The notes beneath the pieces are model-generated. The model was not told the DNA's origin, ran no database searches, and worked only from the letters and a program-made list of their open reading frames with translations. A stretch of DNA of 64,000 nt, from NCBI GenBank assembly GCA_963662175.1, contig OY759227.1, positions 6,294,501 through 6,358,500 of the forward strand, written 5' to 3'. The position numbers were made by a program, and so were the translations under genes. This stretch comes from Aradus depressus (Eukaryota; Arthropoda; Insecta; Hemiptera; Aradidae). Below, piece by piece: positions 30,640-42,220 of the stretch (positions within the stretch are counted from its first letter, which is position 1; each line of letters opens with the position of its first letter).

Positions 30640-33450
30640 ATTACTAGCACCAATTTAAAAAAATATCAAAATATCCTCCGACTTGATTATTGTAAATTAA
30701 ATTTATTGAGTATTTCCCGAAATCGGTACTCACCCCAAGGCGCTCATCCATAAGTTTCGAGAATTTGAGATTTGCTTTTAAAGAGATATGAGGGAAATAA
30801 GAAAAAAATTAAAACATGTTGAGAAAATTTACCAATTTAATAAAAAAATGCAAGTGGCCATCTTGAAACAAAACAATATATAAATCCTACCTTTGTGACG
30901 TCACGCTTGAATTTCTTACAAACTTAAATATTCTTCAATAATAAAAAAAAAATGAAGCAGAACTTCTTCTCCATCACCTCGACTCTTTCCCTGGTCACTT
31001 CACATAACGATTTCACTGTTTACCCACTTCACATCACAAGATTCCACAAAAACTTAGACATGTCCAACATAGGTTTGGCCTGGATGAAGGGAGACCATCG
31101 ACTGAATTTTGCCTTAAAGGGCCTCTGGGAGTTCCGTTTTTCGAGTGTCCATTATCTTTCCTTCCTTGATATTTTGTTAATCTTTAATTTTTTTAGACCT
31201 ATTCTTCCTTCTTTTCTTTTTCTTCTTTCTTCTTATTTACTCTTTTAATTTTCTACATCTTTAGTTTTTTATTTTAACCCTTTTTCTTGAAAAAAAACTT
31301 AAATGTACATCTTTGGATCCATATTGTACCAAACGAGTAGGCCTGGATTGATTCGAGTTCTATGAACTGATGAATTCTAGAAACCATTTGCTTCGAACAT
31401 TTCACTTAGGTTTATTATTTTAAGTTAGTAGTTTTCTTTCTCAAAATTCTTTTAATAATTATTTGTTTCCTTCTGAAAATTTTCAAAAGATCCTATCGAA
31501 GAGATTTTCTTCTTCAGAATTTTCCTTATTTATTTTTATTCATCTTCTTTTCCTTTATTAATTTACCTTTTCATAGTTTTGTTTTCTTCTTGAATGTTTG
31601 TTCTATCTTTTCTATAAATTTGGTTTTGTTTTGTTCTTGTTAAGTGAAGCAATTAATTATGAAAAGTGCTCGTCTTCTTTTAACTCGTTCTCTCTCGTCT
31701 CTTTCTTCATTTATGTTGTAAACATTTTTAATTTAACTATTAAACTTAGTGTTTCTGTTGCTTTCATCTCTTAGCTTAATAAATTTCCTTTATTTGTGAT
31801 GTCTTTTTATATTTTCTTTCCCCAGTTTTAAGTTTAATTTTGATGTCAAGGCTTTATCACCAAATAGGCCTTTCAGGTTTTAACGTTATTTTTTGATGGA
31901 TTCATTTTCTAAATTTCGTCGATGATGAAGGGATGATGGAGGAGGTCTATAAGGCTTCTTTTCAGTGGCATTTGACAGCTGGACTCTTCTTTTTCCTATA
32001 TTAGGCGTTGAAAAATAGGAGGCGTCAGAAGCTGTGTCCTTAACTGTAACGTGTTCTCTGTGCGGTATTATATCATCTTCTTTCTTTATTATTTTACTGA
32101 TATTTTCTTTCTCAACCGTCTTGGTGGAATGATGCATTAGTTTTTGCTATTGTTGGGGATAGGGTTGTCTTGTGTAATGTAAACAACCCGTTGCCATGAC
32201 AACTAATGTCTACGCGACGTTATAATTTTTTGAACCAATTGAAAAAAATGAAATCAAAGTAAAGAGGAAAGAAACCTAAGGATGAAGAAAAGAAAATAGA
32301 AACTCAGCAGAATAAGAACAACTTTAAAAGAAATAAAACACAATAAAAGGAAGGAAAGGTAGCTTCAGGCCTAACCTTACGGTTATCAACGAACATTTTA
32401 ATCATAGATCACGAAACCAACCAACTTCAAAAAGAAACTAAATTTACAGGAAAGATTAATTCCACACCCAGGAAGAAAATAAAACAGTTAAAAGGAGAGA
32501 AAAGGAAGAAGAACTGAAGAACTATAAGCGTAAATAAGAAAAAATCCATAGTCGAAAAACTGGTCGGTAGAAGGTTTTGAAAATTTTTAGAAAGAAACAG
32601 TTAAGTATTAAGAAGAGATTGAAAAAGGAAAAGAAGAGAAAAACTGCCCTCATCAGATGGAAAAGCCAGTTCAAAATTTTGAAAAGGAAGCCTGTTCCAA
32701 AAAGGATCCAATCATAGAGCACGGATGCAATCCAAGGCCGTATATTGATCCGAAAGTGTATATCACCAAGTTTGAATGCTATTTTTGAGAAATGTAGGAG
32801 TCAAAATTAAAAAACAGAGCTACAGAAAATTAAAATAATAATTAAGAAGACAGAAGAGAAGGAAGAGAACGTCAAAAAATTTTAATATTTAGGAACAAAA
32901 CAACGGACGGAAGCCAAAAGACACTCGAATTGGGCTACCCAGAATGCCTTGCACGGCAATAAGTAAGTCGATGATTGCCCTTCATATAGAGCAAACCTGT
33001 TGATGGACTTGTTACAGTTTTGGTGTAAAAATTGTGAAAATGAAGTGAGTGACAGTGAAATATGGGTGCGAGGTGATCGGTGGAGAGATGTGGTGATGGG
33101 AGGAAGTTTGAACTCCATTATTATTATTATTATTATTGGAACGGTTTACAAGCGTGACGTCACGAAGGTAGGAGTATATATAATTTTTGTTTCAAAATGG
33201 CCACTTTCTGTTTTTTTTTATTTCATAATTTTTTTATTAAAGAAGTTTAATTTGTAAATATGTCTTAATCTTTTTCTTGATTCCCCATATCTCTCTCAAT
33301 GAATTTCAAGTTTCAAAACCCATAGGCCTTACGAATCTACACCTTTGGAGGTAAGTACCAGTTTGCGGGACATTATGAATAATAATTTTAAGTTTTTGAA
33401 ATAAGATCGGAAGACATTTTAACAATTTCAACTGGTACTGGTAAAGTAGT
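30640..33450. repeat. 2.8-kb imperfect fold-back element
   Basis: Sequence from about 30640 inward is the diverged reverse complement of that from about 33450 inward. Matching landmarks are GGTACTCACC/GGTAAGTACC (30729 and 33350), GAGATATGAGGGAA/ATATCTCTC (30785 and 33290), the TGACGTCAC core (30897 and 33155), GTGGCCATCTTG/AAATGGCCAC (30855 and 33198), and coding-like segments at 30955-31140 and 32890-33115. The centre (31160-32880) is T-rich on the left and A-rich on the right. Short frames inside are not convincing genes. It resembles a long hairpin or fold-back transposon; no target duplication was identified. Confidence 0.65.
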
Positions 33451-33611
33451 CTCAATAATTTATCCAGAGTTATTTATAACATATGTTTTTCATTTTTTAA
33501 CAGCTTCACTCAATCATATGATAAATTATTTTATTTTTTGAAATTATAGAATTAATTAACTTCATTTTTTTATTATTCAAAATTTTATTGATATTTTATT
33601 ATTCATTTGAC

Positions 33612-33835
33612 ATAACTATAATTACCTTTCATTATGGCACCCTCTATGTGGGGATATTTTAACTCACTCATTTAATAATAAATAACCTTTCATTATGCCA
33701 CCCTTTATGTGGGAATATTTTAACTTACCCATTTAATAATAAATAACCTTTCATTATGTCATCCTCCTTGTGGGGATATTTCATTTTATATTAATAATAT
33801 CATCATTAAATAACAAATACCTTTCACTTGTATTC
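33612..33835. repeat. Tandem repeat, three units of about 70 bp
   Basis: The unit AACCTTTCATTATG(G/C)CACCCT...GTGGGGATATTTTAAC...ATTTAATAATAAAT occurs about three times with mismatches, followed by a decayed fourth start. Confidence 0.75.
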
Positions 33836-34049
33836 GTTTCTGTTTTTTCTGTGACTTATACAAATACACAGATTCAAATTATTAATATCATAAAAACTAA
33901 TTATATTAATTTGTATAAAAAAAACAAAGCAGTAACTAAATTTGTAGTATTTTGACATTATTTTTGGAAAAAGTATGTGTGTGTGTATGTATGTGCGTGG
34001 TCAATTTTTCCTGCTTAGCCCCCCCCTCCCCCCACACAACCCCCCTCCC

Positions 34050-34252
34050 TTAACTCAAATAACATGAAACATATATGTGGAACCAAATATTAAAAACAGA
34101 TAATACAAACATATATGTGGAAACAGAACTGGTTCAGGGTGTTAACAAAGGGGAATAGTTAAAATAAATTTGGTCATTCATACTGTGATGTAAACTACGG
34201 AACATTTTTTTTATGAATAAAAAGTTTTTTTTTTATTATAATATAATATAAA

Positions 34253-34304
<52 letters not shown>

Positions 34305-35180
34305 TGTCTTGAAAAAAACAAGGGACATAATAAAAAGAAAACAGCTGTGAAACAAATGGGGAGAGTAGAGTCGAGAGCTAGCTCTGGAAGAGTGCACGTA
34401 AAGTAAAGAAGATTGTTTTAAGTGAGGTTGAACAATTACCAGAAAGTTGAAATATCGAAGTCTAAATTGTGTTAAGAAACTTCAAAAGAAGGTACATTTA
34501 ATCAAATACTTTTTTTATATGCCCGAACAAAAGATAAAAAAAGAAATAGTTTTTAAGTATTTAGTTTAATGATTTTGTTCCTTTGTAAATGTTTTGTTTT
34601 GTTCAATGTTTAGTTTTTTAAGTATAATGTGTAAATAAAGAAAATAACCCAATTATTTGTCATAATAAAATTCTATTCTATTCATCTTCCCTGTTGGCCC
34701 AGTAGTATCATTTGAAAAACCTTTGGATTAGAAATTAATATTATTTAAAATTATTAAAAAATTGGTATCTCTTTGTAAATCCAAGTGTAAAGTTTGTTAA
34801 ATGGAATTTTTTTGTTGTATACGTGTACTTTCTTAAAAATTGCACGTCTTCAGTTATTGATAATATTTTTTTAGGGCCTTTTTCGAAAAACTACTGTAGA
34901 AATCAAAATTTAAATAAACAAAAGAGATCAAATTTCTACAGGAAATGTGGAAGCAACAAGCTTTTAATCACACATACAAATGTTCTTTTGGTAGCTTTAT
35001 TTATTTCTATCTTGTTCTAAGCTATCAAGTAGCCTTCTTTTTGAGCAATAGTGGAGATATTTGATGCCTGTAGATGGATCGAAAGTGTGGTTTTTGTCAA
35101 TTATGTGGGTCGCGAATGTAGAACGGATTCCTCGGTTCTTTATTTCGGCCGTGTGTTCTTTAATTCTTTCCTTAAAACGT
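34050..35180 (-). mobile_element. Penelope-like fragment split by a solo LTR
   Basis: On the minus strand, 35180-34973 is the GIY-YIG coding end of the PLE2 family and 34183-34050 its last codons and 3' tail. Coding sequence is continuous across a solo LTR (34184-34972) flanked by CATAC. The fragment is 5' truncated at about 35180 and meets an RTE-like LINE. Confidence 0.75.
34184..34972. mobile_element. Solo LTR, 789 bp, with 5-bp duplication
   Basis: It begins TGTGAT and ends ATCACA, the TG...CA form with 6-bp inverted ends, and is bracketed by CATAC at 34179-34183 and 34973-34977. Removing it restores the Penelope reading frame. It contains a TA microsatellite (34255-34302) and AATAAA (34633). 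No internal coding is present, so internal recombination of a full LTR element is likely. Confidence 0.85.
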
Positions 35181-35360
35181 CGTTCTGTCTGTTCCTATAA
35201 TTTTGTTAGAATTCTGTTACTTACTTACTTAACGCAGCTCTACAACCCGCTAACGAGTCTTGGCTTCCTCGAGCAGCAGTCGCCAGGAGTCTCTGTTTTG
35301 TGCGGCTCCCATCCAGTTCTGGATCCCGATGTTCCTGGCGTCGTTGGTCACACAGTCCGA

Positions 35361-36241
35361 CTACCGCAGTCTCGGTCTTCCTACTCTCCGCCTTCCGTGC
35401 AGGACTTCCGTCAGTAGCTTTCTTGGGATCATGTCTTCGCTCATCCTGATAATATGTCCGGCCCACCTTAGCCTGTCCAGTTTTATCACTTTAGCCACAT
35501 CTGGCTCTTTGTACAGGTCGTATACCTCCAGGTTGCTCCTACGCCTCCATTCTCCTCCAACGTACACCGGACCGTAAATCTTCCGGAGCACCTTCCTTTC
35601 AAATATTTGGAGGTCTCGATCTTCTGCTTTAGTAGTTGTCCAGGTTTCTGAGCCGTGTATGAGAACTGGGCGGATGAGAGTATTGTACAGGACGACCTTC
35701 GTACGCCGGGCTACCAGGTTACTAGATAGATGCTTTTGAAGCCCATAATAACATCTGTTAGCGCACATGATCCTCCTACTGGTTTCTGCTGATATTTGGT
35801 AGTCACTTACAACCTGTGAGCCGAGATAAATGAACCCTGACACCTGCTCAAGAAGTAGGGTCCAAACGCCACCTTCTCTCCCTCCTGCCTAATTTCTTGC
35901 TGAGACACCATATACTTGGTTTTGCTCTCGTTAATCACTAGTCCAAGTCTTCTAGCAGCGGCTTCAAGGGCTAAAAAGGCTTCAGTAACTGCTTGGCGGG
36001 ACCGACCAATTATGTCTATGTCATCAGCATAGGCGAAGAGCTGGACCATCCTATTAAATATCGTGCCCGTCGTCTGTATTCCCGAGTCTCTTATGGCTTT
36101 CTCAAGGGCCAGGTTAAACAGGAGGCATGCCAGGGCATCACCTTGCCTCATGCCTCTTCTAGACAAAAACTCTTCGGATGTATTGCCCTTGACTTTCACC
36201 ACACACTGTACTCCTGACATTGTCAACCTGATCACCCGCAT
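35361..36241 (-). pseudogene. RTE-like RT active-site and C-terminal region
   Basis: Frame 35807-36241 has GMRQGDALACLLFNLALE and FAYADDIDIIGR, the catalytic YADD of reverse transcriptase, then INESKTKYMV. Frame 35361-35843 continues with YLGSQV, RTKVVLYNTLIRPVLIHGSETW, and ERKVLRKIYGPV..., RLRWAGHI, the usual C-terminus of this LINE type. A frameshift at about 35825 separates them and another at about 36200 separates the first from the upstream RT half. Confidence 0.85.
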
Positions 36242-37331
36242 GACCTGGGATGTTAAGCTCCACCAGTGCTTTGTACAGTTGCTCTCGGTCTATACTATCG
36301 TATGCTGATTTAAAGTCTATGAAGAGGTGGTGAGTAGTAATCCTGTATTCTCTTCCTCTTTCTAGAATGGTTCTGAGGCTAAAGATCTGATCAGTGGTGG
36401 ATCTTCCACGCCTGAACCCACACTGATAGTGGCCTATTTCCCGCTCAGAAAATGGTAGGAGCCTATGGAACAAAACATTTGAAAGGATTTTATAGGCACA
36501 TGGAAGGAGAGATATACCACGGTAGTTCGAGCATTTTAGCAGATCACCTTTCTTATGAATAGGGCATATAACTTTTTTTCTCCAGGCCGCTGGCATGGTT
36601 TCCTCCGTCCATATCGTGATTATTAGATTATGGAGGAGTTTCCTAAGTTCGCCACTACCATGCTTAAACAGCTCCCCCGGTAGCCCGTCGATCCCTGCTG
36701 CTTTATGATTCTTTAATATGTTAATTGCCTCGATGACCTCAACCTCATCCGGTGGTTCTATATCATCTTCAGGTTCCATGTGCTCCACTATTTGCTCTTG
36801 CAAATAGTCCTCCTGTCCATTGAGGAGATTCTCAAAATATCTTCTCCATTCTGCTGTGCAGGCCTCTGTATCAGTGAGGAGAGCTCCCTGCTCATCCATG
36901 CAGATGGAGGGGATTTGCTTGAAGGGTTTCCTGCTCTTATTTGCCGATTGGAAGAACTTCCTTGCGTCGTTGTCCATCCTGAACTTCTCCAATTCTATCA
37001 GCTCCTCATTTTTTGACGCCCTGTTCTTCTGACGGTGTAAGCGTTTCTCATCTCTCTTTTTTCTTCTATACTCCTCCACAGTCCTGCGTGTGCGTCTATT
37101 CAGCATGACCCGATGCGCCACATTTTTAGCGTCGGTAGCGGCCTGACACTCCTTATTGAACCATGGAGATCTGACCTCTTTCTCAGCTGGCCCAAGAGCC
37201 TCTTTAGCCGCTTCTTCGATAGCTGTACAGCAGTCGGCCCATTCTCCATCAATACCCGACACTGGGGGGTTCCCGAGATTGCAACCGTAGGTCCAGAGCT
37301 TCTGCTTATTGCTCCTTAACTTGAGGGTCAT
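36159..37331 (-). pseudogene. RTE-like RT N-terminal half
   Basis: The 390-residue frame has a linker with NKECQAA.DAKN, a polar helix rich in Arg/Lys, then RT motifs: AAGIDGLPGELFKHG, VICPIHKKGDLLKCSNYRGI, HYQCGFRRGRSTTDQIFSLR, and LFIDFKSAYDSI containing the first catalytic Asp. After IPGHAGDQ the frame leaves the RT and the match moves to the next frame. The polymerase makes cDNA at the nicked target. Confidence 0.85.
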
Positions 37332-37653
37332 TAAATTTCTTTAAGTTAAACTTCTTGCTCGTGAGTTCCCGTCGAACTGTGGAACACGATATTTTTGCTT
37401 GAATGTGAGCGATACTGAGGAAGTGGTCTGAGTCTACATTAGCCCCTCTGAATGTCCGGACATCGGTTATGCTGCTAATATGCCTGCTACTCGCGAGAAT
37501 ATGGTCAATCTGATTGACTGAACGACCATCAGGTGAGGTCCAGGTGCCCCTATGTATACGCTTGTGAGGGAATAGAGTGCTGGCAATGATGAGATTTCTG
37601 GATGCTGCAAAATTAATGAGCCGCTGTCCATTTCCGTTGCGGGTTTCATGCAA
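37306..37653 (-). pseudogene. RTE-like AP endonuclease C-terminal fragment
   Basis: The frame matches the last third of the LINE endonuclease: NGQRLINFAASRNLIIASTLF, HKRIHRGTWTSPDG, NQIDHILAS and DSDHFLSI, which holds the catalytic Asp-His. The N-terminal catalytic residues are missing by 5' truncation. It overlaps the RT frame by 26 bp, marking a frameshift. Confidence 0.8.
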
Positions 37654-37679
37654 GCTATGTTTGCCGATGGTAGGAGGTA

Positions 37680-38306
37680 TATTTATATTTATTTCTTGTC
37701 TTTCACTTACCCTTTATTAAAGATTCTTATCATACTAATAATAATAGCCTTTTTTATTTTTTCTTTAGTATAATAGTATAACAATAGTATTACTAGATAT
37801 TTATATACATTTGAAACTAGGCCCATCTTTGGGCATAGGCCTCTCCCATTTTCTTCCATGCACTCCTGTCCCAGGCCGATCTGTGCCAGAGACTCCCCAC
37901 TATCCTGTCCAGATCCTCCCGCCACCGCACCAGTTGTCTTCCTCTTGAGTAACCTCTAAGCTCCTCAGCACATCTTGGGAGAGAGCCCAGGTTAGACAAG
38001 GAGTGATGCAGCAGTCGAACACCTTTTTCTTCAGGTCCATAGCCATTCTGCTTTTGAAGATATATTTGTAGAACCAATATTTTTTCCATCCAAGTGCGAT
38101 TCGCCGATTGTTTTTGGCTATTTCCTTAATGATCTTAAGTTCTTTATCTTTTGATTGTTGTGTCATTGACTGTATTTTATATACACAATCAAATACTGAC
38201 ATGATTGAACCTGAACCAATGTAATTGTTTTACAATCAAGTATAACATTTTTTAATATTTATTTCTTGCCTTTCACTTACCCTTTATTAAACATTCTTAT
38301 CATACT
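37680..38306 (-). mobile_element. LINE 3' fragment between 52-bp direct repeats
   Basis: Bases about 37680-37731 and 38255-38306 are direct repeats differing at two positions (ATTTATTTCTTG(T/C)CTTTCACTTACCC...). Between them minus-strand frames (38202-37817) carry the last part of a LINE C-terminus: RIALGWKKYWFYKYIF, KKVFDCCITPCLTW, and WREDLDRIVGSLW..A.DR.AWKKMGEAYAQRW. The repeats are unusually long for a LINE target duplication. The enclosed 3' end is rich in ATT repeats. Confidence 0.65.
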
Positions 38307-38585
38307 TTTAAGAGGAAAATAACACAGGTTTTCAATTTAATGCTATTTATTAAGTAAATCTAGATACAATTGATTCCATTGTAATGTATTTATTTGGTTT
38401 GAAATTAACAACTGACTCACTTCTCATAGTGGCAGTAAATCTTCACACGCTACTTTAAAGCTGACCAACAACTTGAAACAATTGTTCATTTTGTTAGAAT
38501 TCTGTAGCCACTTCAAAGTTTCCATTTTGCTTAACTTGACTTCGGGTGAGGTTAACTATCACTGCCATCCATGGATAAACGGTGT

Positions 38586-38912
38586 CTATCTACATCGATT
38601 TCTCGCAGATTTTGTCAAATGTAGCATACTACTTCCAACATGAATAAATGGATATTCGCTATCTTGGCTTTTTTTCTTTGATGTGAAATATTTTAAAATG
38701 ACATCCTTTTTTTCTTCCAATTCATTCCATTCTTCAAAATTAAAATAAATAATATTTTCCTTATCACATACCGCTAATGTTGGAGAGGTTGCAAAAAGTC
38801 CTATCCTAACACACTTGTTTTTACTCAGAGAAAACTTTGTAACAAAAACGATGTCCGAGTGATCCATCACTTTGTTTGAATAACACAAAACTGCTCTTTC
38901 AAACTGAATCAC
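38586..38912 (-). CDS. Unrecognised 108-residue frame
   Basis: A minus-strand frame (MIQFERAVLCYSNKVMDHSD to NRCR) has no domain I recognise. It contains SPTLAVCDKENIIYFNFEEW, which looks protein-like rather than random. It could be an exon or a transposon remnant. The flanking 38307-38585 and 38913-39108 hold nothing recognisable. Confidence 0.2.
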   Translation of the reverse strand: MIQFERAVLCYSNKVMDHSDIVFVTKFSLSKNKCVRIGLFATSPTLAVCDKENIIYFNFEEWNELEEKKDVILKYFTSKKKSQDSEYPFIHVGSSMLHLTKSARNRCR

Positions 38913-39116
38913 ATACCTTTATGATTATGTTTTATTTTTTTATTGTTGACCTTCAAGTTTCAAGGATATTTCCTGGTTACATAATTCCTTTTTTTTCTTT
39001 GAAGAAACAAAAATCAATTTTCCCAAGTTTTCTTGCAGAATTTTAAAATAAATTTTATATCACTGTCTTTAGCTCGACGAGCTGCATAGAAAGAAACTTT
39101 TCTCGAGACCAATAAC

Positions 39117-39791
39117 TAAGGTGACCAGACGTCCCGTTTTGAACGGGACAGTCCCGTTTTACAGGGACCTGTTCCGTTGTCCCGAAATATATGCTCGGGA
39201 CGCTTATTTGTCCCGTTTTACAAATATTTGGTCCCATATGTACTTTTGACAGCATCGAGTTTGCTTCCTAAATTCCATTCATTGGTGATGAATGAATCAA
39301 CTGAATTAAATCTTTAAAAAATGAATCGAAACCCACAACTAATAAGTAATAACTAATAAGGCATGAGAGATTGATAGCATCGGCCGTTCCCGGCGTTACT
39401 CGTGCGAAATCGTTTAACTCCGTGATGTCTCGCGCACGGTCAAACATCCCACATCCCCCTACCACCAGAAAACACAATTCACAACAGTCCAGCAGTCACA
39501 ACAACCAGGGTTGTGTACAGTTTTTAGATTTCATCAAAAAAAAGCCTGATATTTTGAAAAAAATTCACTCATCTCAAAAATATGAAAAATAAACATTGAA
39601 GTCAGTTTTTTCGACAATATTTCTTTCAAGTGGTATCAAGTTTATTTCTAAATGTAGTCTGATGATATTTTATTGAATAAAATAGTATTTCATATATATA
39701 TATATTGGTAAATAGTATTTTTTTAAGGGTGTCTCTAACTTCCCCGATATTGTGGGTCCCGTTTTGAGAATCTCACAATCTGGTCACCTTA
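39117..39791. mobile_element. Non-autonomous hAT element, 675 bp
   Basis: Terminal inverted repeats TAAGGTGACCAGA...TCTGGTCACCTTA lie at the ends, and CCAATAAC is duplicated at 39109-39116 and 39792-39799. An 8-bp duplication is the hAT signature. GTCCCGTTTT occurs repeatedly near both ends (about 39131, 39151, 39212 and 39757), like subterminal transposase sites. The short frames inside do not resemble an intact transposase. Confidence 0.85.
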
Positions 39792-39799
39792 CCAATAAC

Positions 39800-40238
39800 C
39801 CAAATTTTATTATTTTTCACAATTTGTATTAGGACGATTTTTTTTTTCTTATCTTGCATCTCTAATGACCGCGAAGTTTAAAGCATAATTAACCTGTTAC
39901 GCAATTCCTTCATTGTAGGAAAAAAGGCATTTTTCTCACGTTTCCCGAAATGTTACCAAAATAAATTTTATATCACCATCTTCAACTTTTCAAGACAGTG
40001 ACATTTTTTCCCATTCAAATATTCCAATATTTACCACTTTTCATATTTTGTACTGGGTCACGGTTCAGATCTCATTTTACATATCATCATTAGAGATAGA
40101 AAACGGAAGACAAAGATGGACTGAGGAGTGGGGGGTGTTGTCAGTATAAGACAATATTGGAGGGGATGAGCTCATTGGATTATCCGTTGATTGGTCGTTG
40201 GTGGAATAGCTCTGAGCTCACCCTACCTTATCCCCCTA
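39800..40238. other. No gene recognised
   Basis: A/T-rich DNA with no coding or terminal motif that I can identify. Confidence 0.4.
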
Positions 40239-40673
40239 CTAGAAACCGATCACCCCCAAGAATGCTTTCAATTCTTTTATGCTTTGCGATCTACGATAAT
40301 TTTGTATCGCTGAGATTTTATCCGGACACATAGTAATACCTTGCTCGGAAATTATATGCCCTAAAAAGGTCAGCTCCTTAAAAAAGAATTTCGCTTTCCT
40401 AACATTGGTTGTAAGATTGTTACGCCTCAAGATATCACAAACAATTTCTAAGTGTTTCTATTGGTTTTCTATGGTATCCGAAAACAACAAAATATCATCC
40501 ACAAATAGCAAACAGAATTCCTCTGTACCCCGAAACAACGGTGTTAACCCTCGAATAAGTGCCGAACATGAAGTTTTAAGTCCGAATGGAGTTACTAAGT
40601 TTAGTAGTAATGGAGTTATTCTGCTTATACAAGAAAGCTGTATATTTTTGGGATTTCTGGGCTAACCCTATTT

Positions 40674-40958
40674 ATTTTTTGAAATATTGTCTATTCCACT
40701 AAAGATATTTATAAAACTAAAACTACCGGTTTCGGCCTCACACCATCGTCAGGTCTAGTTATGAACAGTTCATAACAAGACATGACGTTGATATTATGAA
40801 CTGTTCATAACTAGACCTGACGATGGTGAGAGGCCGAAACCGGTAGTTTTAGTTTTATAAATATCTTTAGTGGAATAGACAATATTTCAAAAAATAAGTT
40901 TGTTTTATTTATTTATTACAAATTCCACAATATGTCCTCGTTCCGCAACTTAGAAGTT
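40674..40958. mobile_element. Penelope-derived mini-element with two opposed hammerhead motifs
   Basis: A 13-bp duplication, GCTAACCCTATTT, lies at 40661-40673 and 40959-40971. Between them the left part (40680-40771) is the reverse complement of the right part (about 40808-40899). Each arm holds CTGACGA...GGCCGAAACCGGTAG, on the minus strand at 40729-40752 and on the plus strand at 40817-40844. Flanking ACTAGAC and GTTTTAGT could pair as stem I with one bulge. No coding is present. The right tail TTTAGTGGAATAGACAATATTTC is shared with PLE2. Confidence 0.8.
40817..40850 (+). ncRNA. Hammerhead-like ribozyme motif, mini-element right arm
   Basis: CTGACGA, a GG...CC stem, GAAAC, CGGTA and a GTTTTAGT strand complementary to the upstream ACTAGAC are all present. 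The predicted cut is after GTA. A mirrored copy on the minus strand lies at 40725-40752. Confidence 0.6.
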
Positions 40959-41800
40959 GCTAACCCTATTTGCCAGAAGGCGTTTGCCATGTCTAGTGTA
41001 GTCATATATTTGAGATTCTTACATTGAGCAAATACCGTTTCTAAACTCAGAGGATTTTCAGATTTCTCGAATCCAAGCACAGTCTAAGTTTGCCTGTCTT
41101 TTTCTTTACTACGACCAAAGGATTTATGTAATTGGAATACCCTTTTTTTTATGATTCCCATCTGCAACGTACTTTCTAGCTCCCGATCTACCACTGGTTG
41201 CAGGTGAATAGGCACAGGATAAGTCCTACTCTTAAAATAAAGTATTTCAGAGGACACCTCAATTTTATGCACATAAGTTCTTAGAAGACCTGGTTTCTCA
41301 GAAAACACACAACCATAATAATGATTAACCAATTCGGCGATCTGCCGCCTCACATTTGGATCTGCTATACCACAATCAAATGTCGCTTCCTCCAAGAAAT
41401 CTGTTTTTACACAATGTTGTATCACTATTAATATTTTTATGGTTCATATTTGTTTTAAGTATTTTTATCTCCGGGCTAAACGATATCCAACAATTATTAC
41501 TTCCTTATTCAATAAATAATATTGTATAATTATTAAAATTAATTTTAGTATTTAATTTATATAAAAAATTTACCCCTAAGATTAAATCATATATTAGGTC
41601 TGACAAAAATGTACAAAAATTAGATTAAATAGTTATATTTTTAATAGTCACTTCTAGCAAAATTTGTTTTTTTATAGCCTTTGATCTTTTTCCAAAAGCA
41701 CCGACAACATTCGCTGTTGCAACTGGAACTTCACTTAAAATATTTATTTTTTCTTTATTATTATTTATAAATTTTTCCGATATACAATTGTAGCGTTGTT

Positions 41801-42220
41801 AACCGAATTATTCACAATCACAAAGGACCCCGCACATTTCTTATGTAAACTGGCCCCCGGTTAAATTGGTTGAAAGTGTTACCATGTGTTAGATACTGAG
41901 CTCCTGAACAAATGTCTCCATAGACTCGAAGCTTGAAGAATCGAGTATTTTGGAAAAAGCGCATCCCAAAGTCAAAAGTTTTCACAACTGTCTCAAACCT
42001 GTGAAGTACTTTTTTTTCAAAGGAATTTCATTTTTCTGCAAATGTTTTTTTTTTTTTTTTTTTTATCTATAGCGCTCATACTTCCTATATGGTATTTTAC
42101 GAAAAAAAAAGGGATTTGTGAACAAAAAATAATGGAATAACAATTGAAAATGAATATTTTATTTAGACTGATGATATTAGTGATTTTTTTTATATATAAA
42201 CAATAATGCTTCTGCTTGCT
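41801..42220. other. No gene recognised
   Basis: A/T-rich sequence with a 20-T tract at about 42044-42063. It may be decayed gag DNA of the Gypsy remnant, but I see no supporting motif. Confidence 0.35.

Larger units (their letters stand above)
35216..37653 (-). mobile_element. RTE-like LINE, 5' truncated
   Basis: The minus strand carries the end of an endonuclease, a reverse transcriptase and a C-terminal region in four frames, ending at 35216 in TAAGTAAGTAAG, a short tandem 3' end as in RTE-type LINEs. The 5' part of the endonuclease is missing beyond 37653. Several frameshifts make it inactive. Clade is by pattern recognition only. Confidence 0.8.
40239..41800 (-). mobile_element. Gypsy remnant (protease-RT), invaded by hammerhead mini-element
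   Basis: Minus-strand pieces of a Gypsy pol lie in order: protease-like sequence with ILSEVPVATANVVGAFGKRSKA (about 41630-41780), the RT N-terminal part (41084-41425, with TYPVPIHLQPVVDRELE and MGIIKK), and the RT C-terminal part (40239-40430, NVRKAKFFFKELTFLGHIISEQGI). The active-site region between them is degraded. A 285-bp element (40674-40958) is inserted in it. Confidence 0.7.

Noticed and set aside
30952..31248. 98-residue plus-strand frame and its mirror at 32882-33118
   Set aside because: They are the two arms of the fold-back. They share divergent coding-like sequence but no recognisable domain, and the 3' half is low-complexity Phe/Leu.
39371..39592. 73-residue frame in the hAT miniature element
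   Set aside because: There is no transposase motif and the overlapping minus-strand frame is equally long; probably non-coding.
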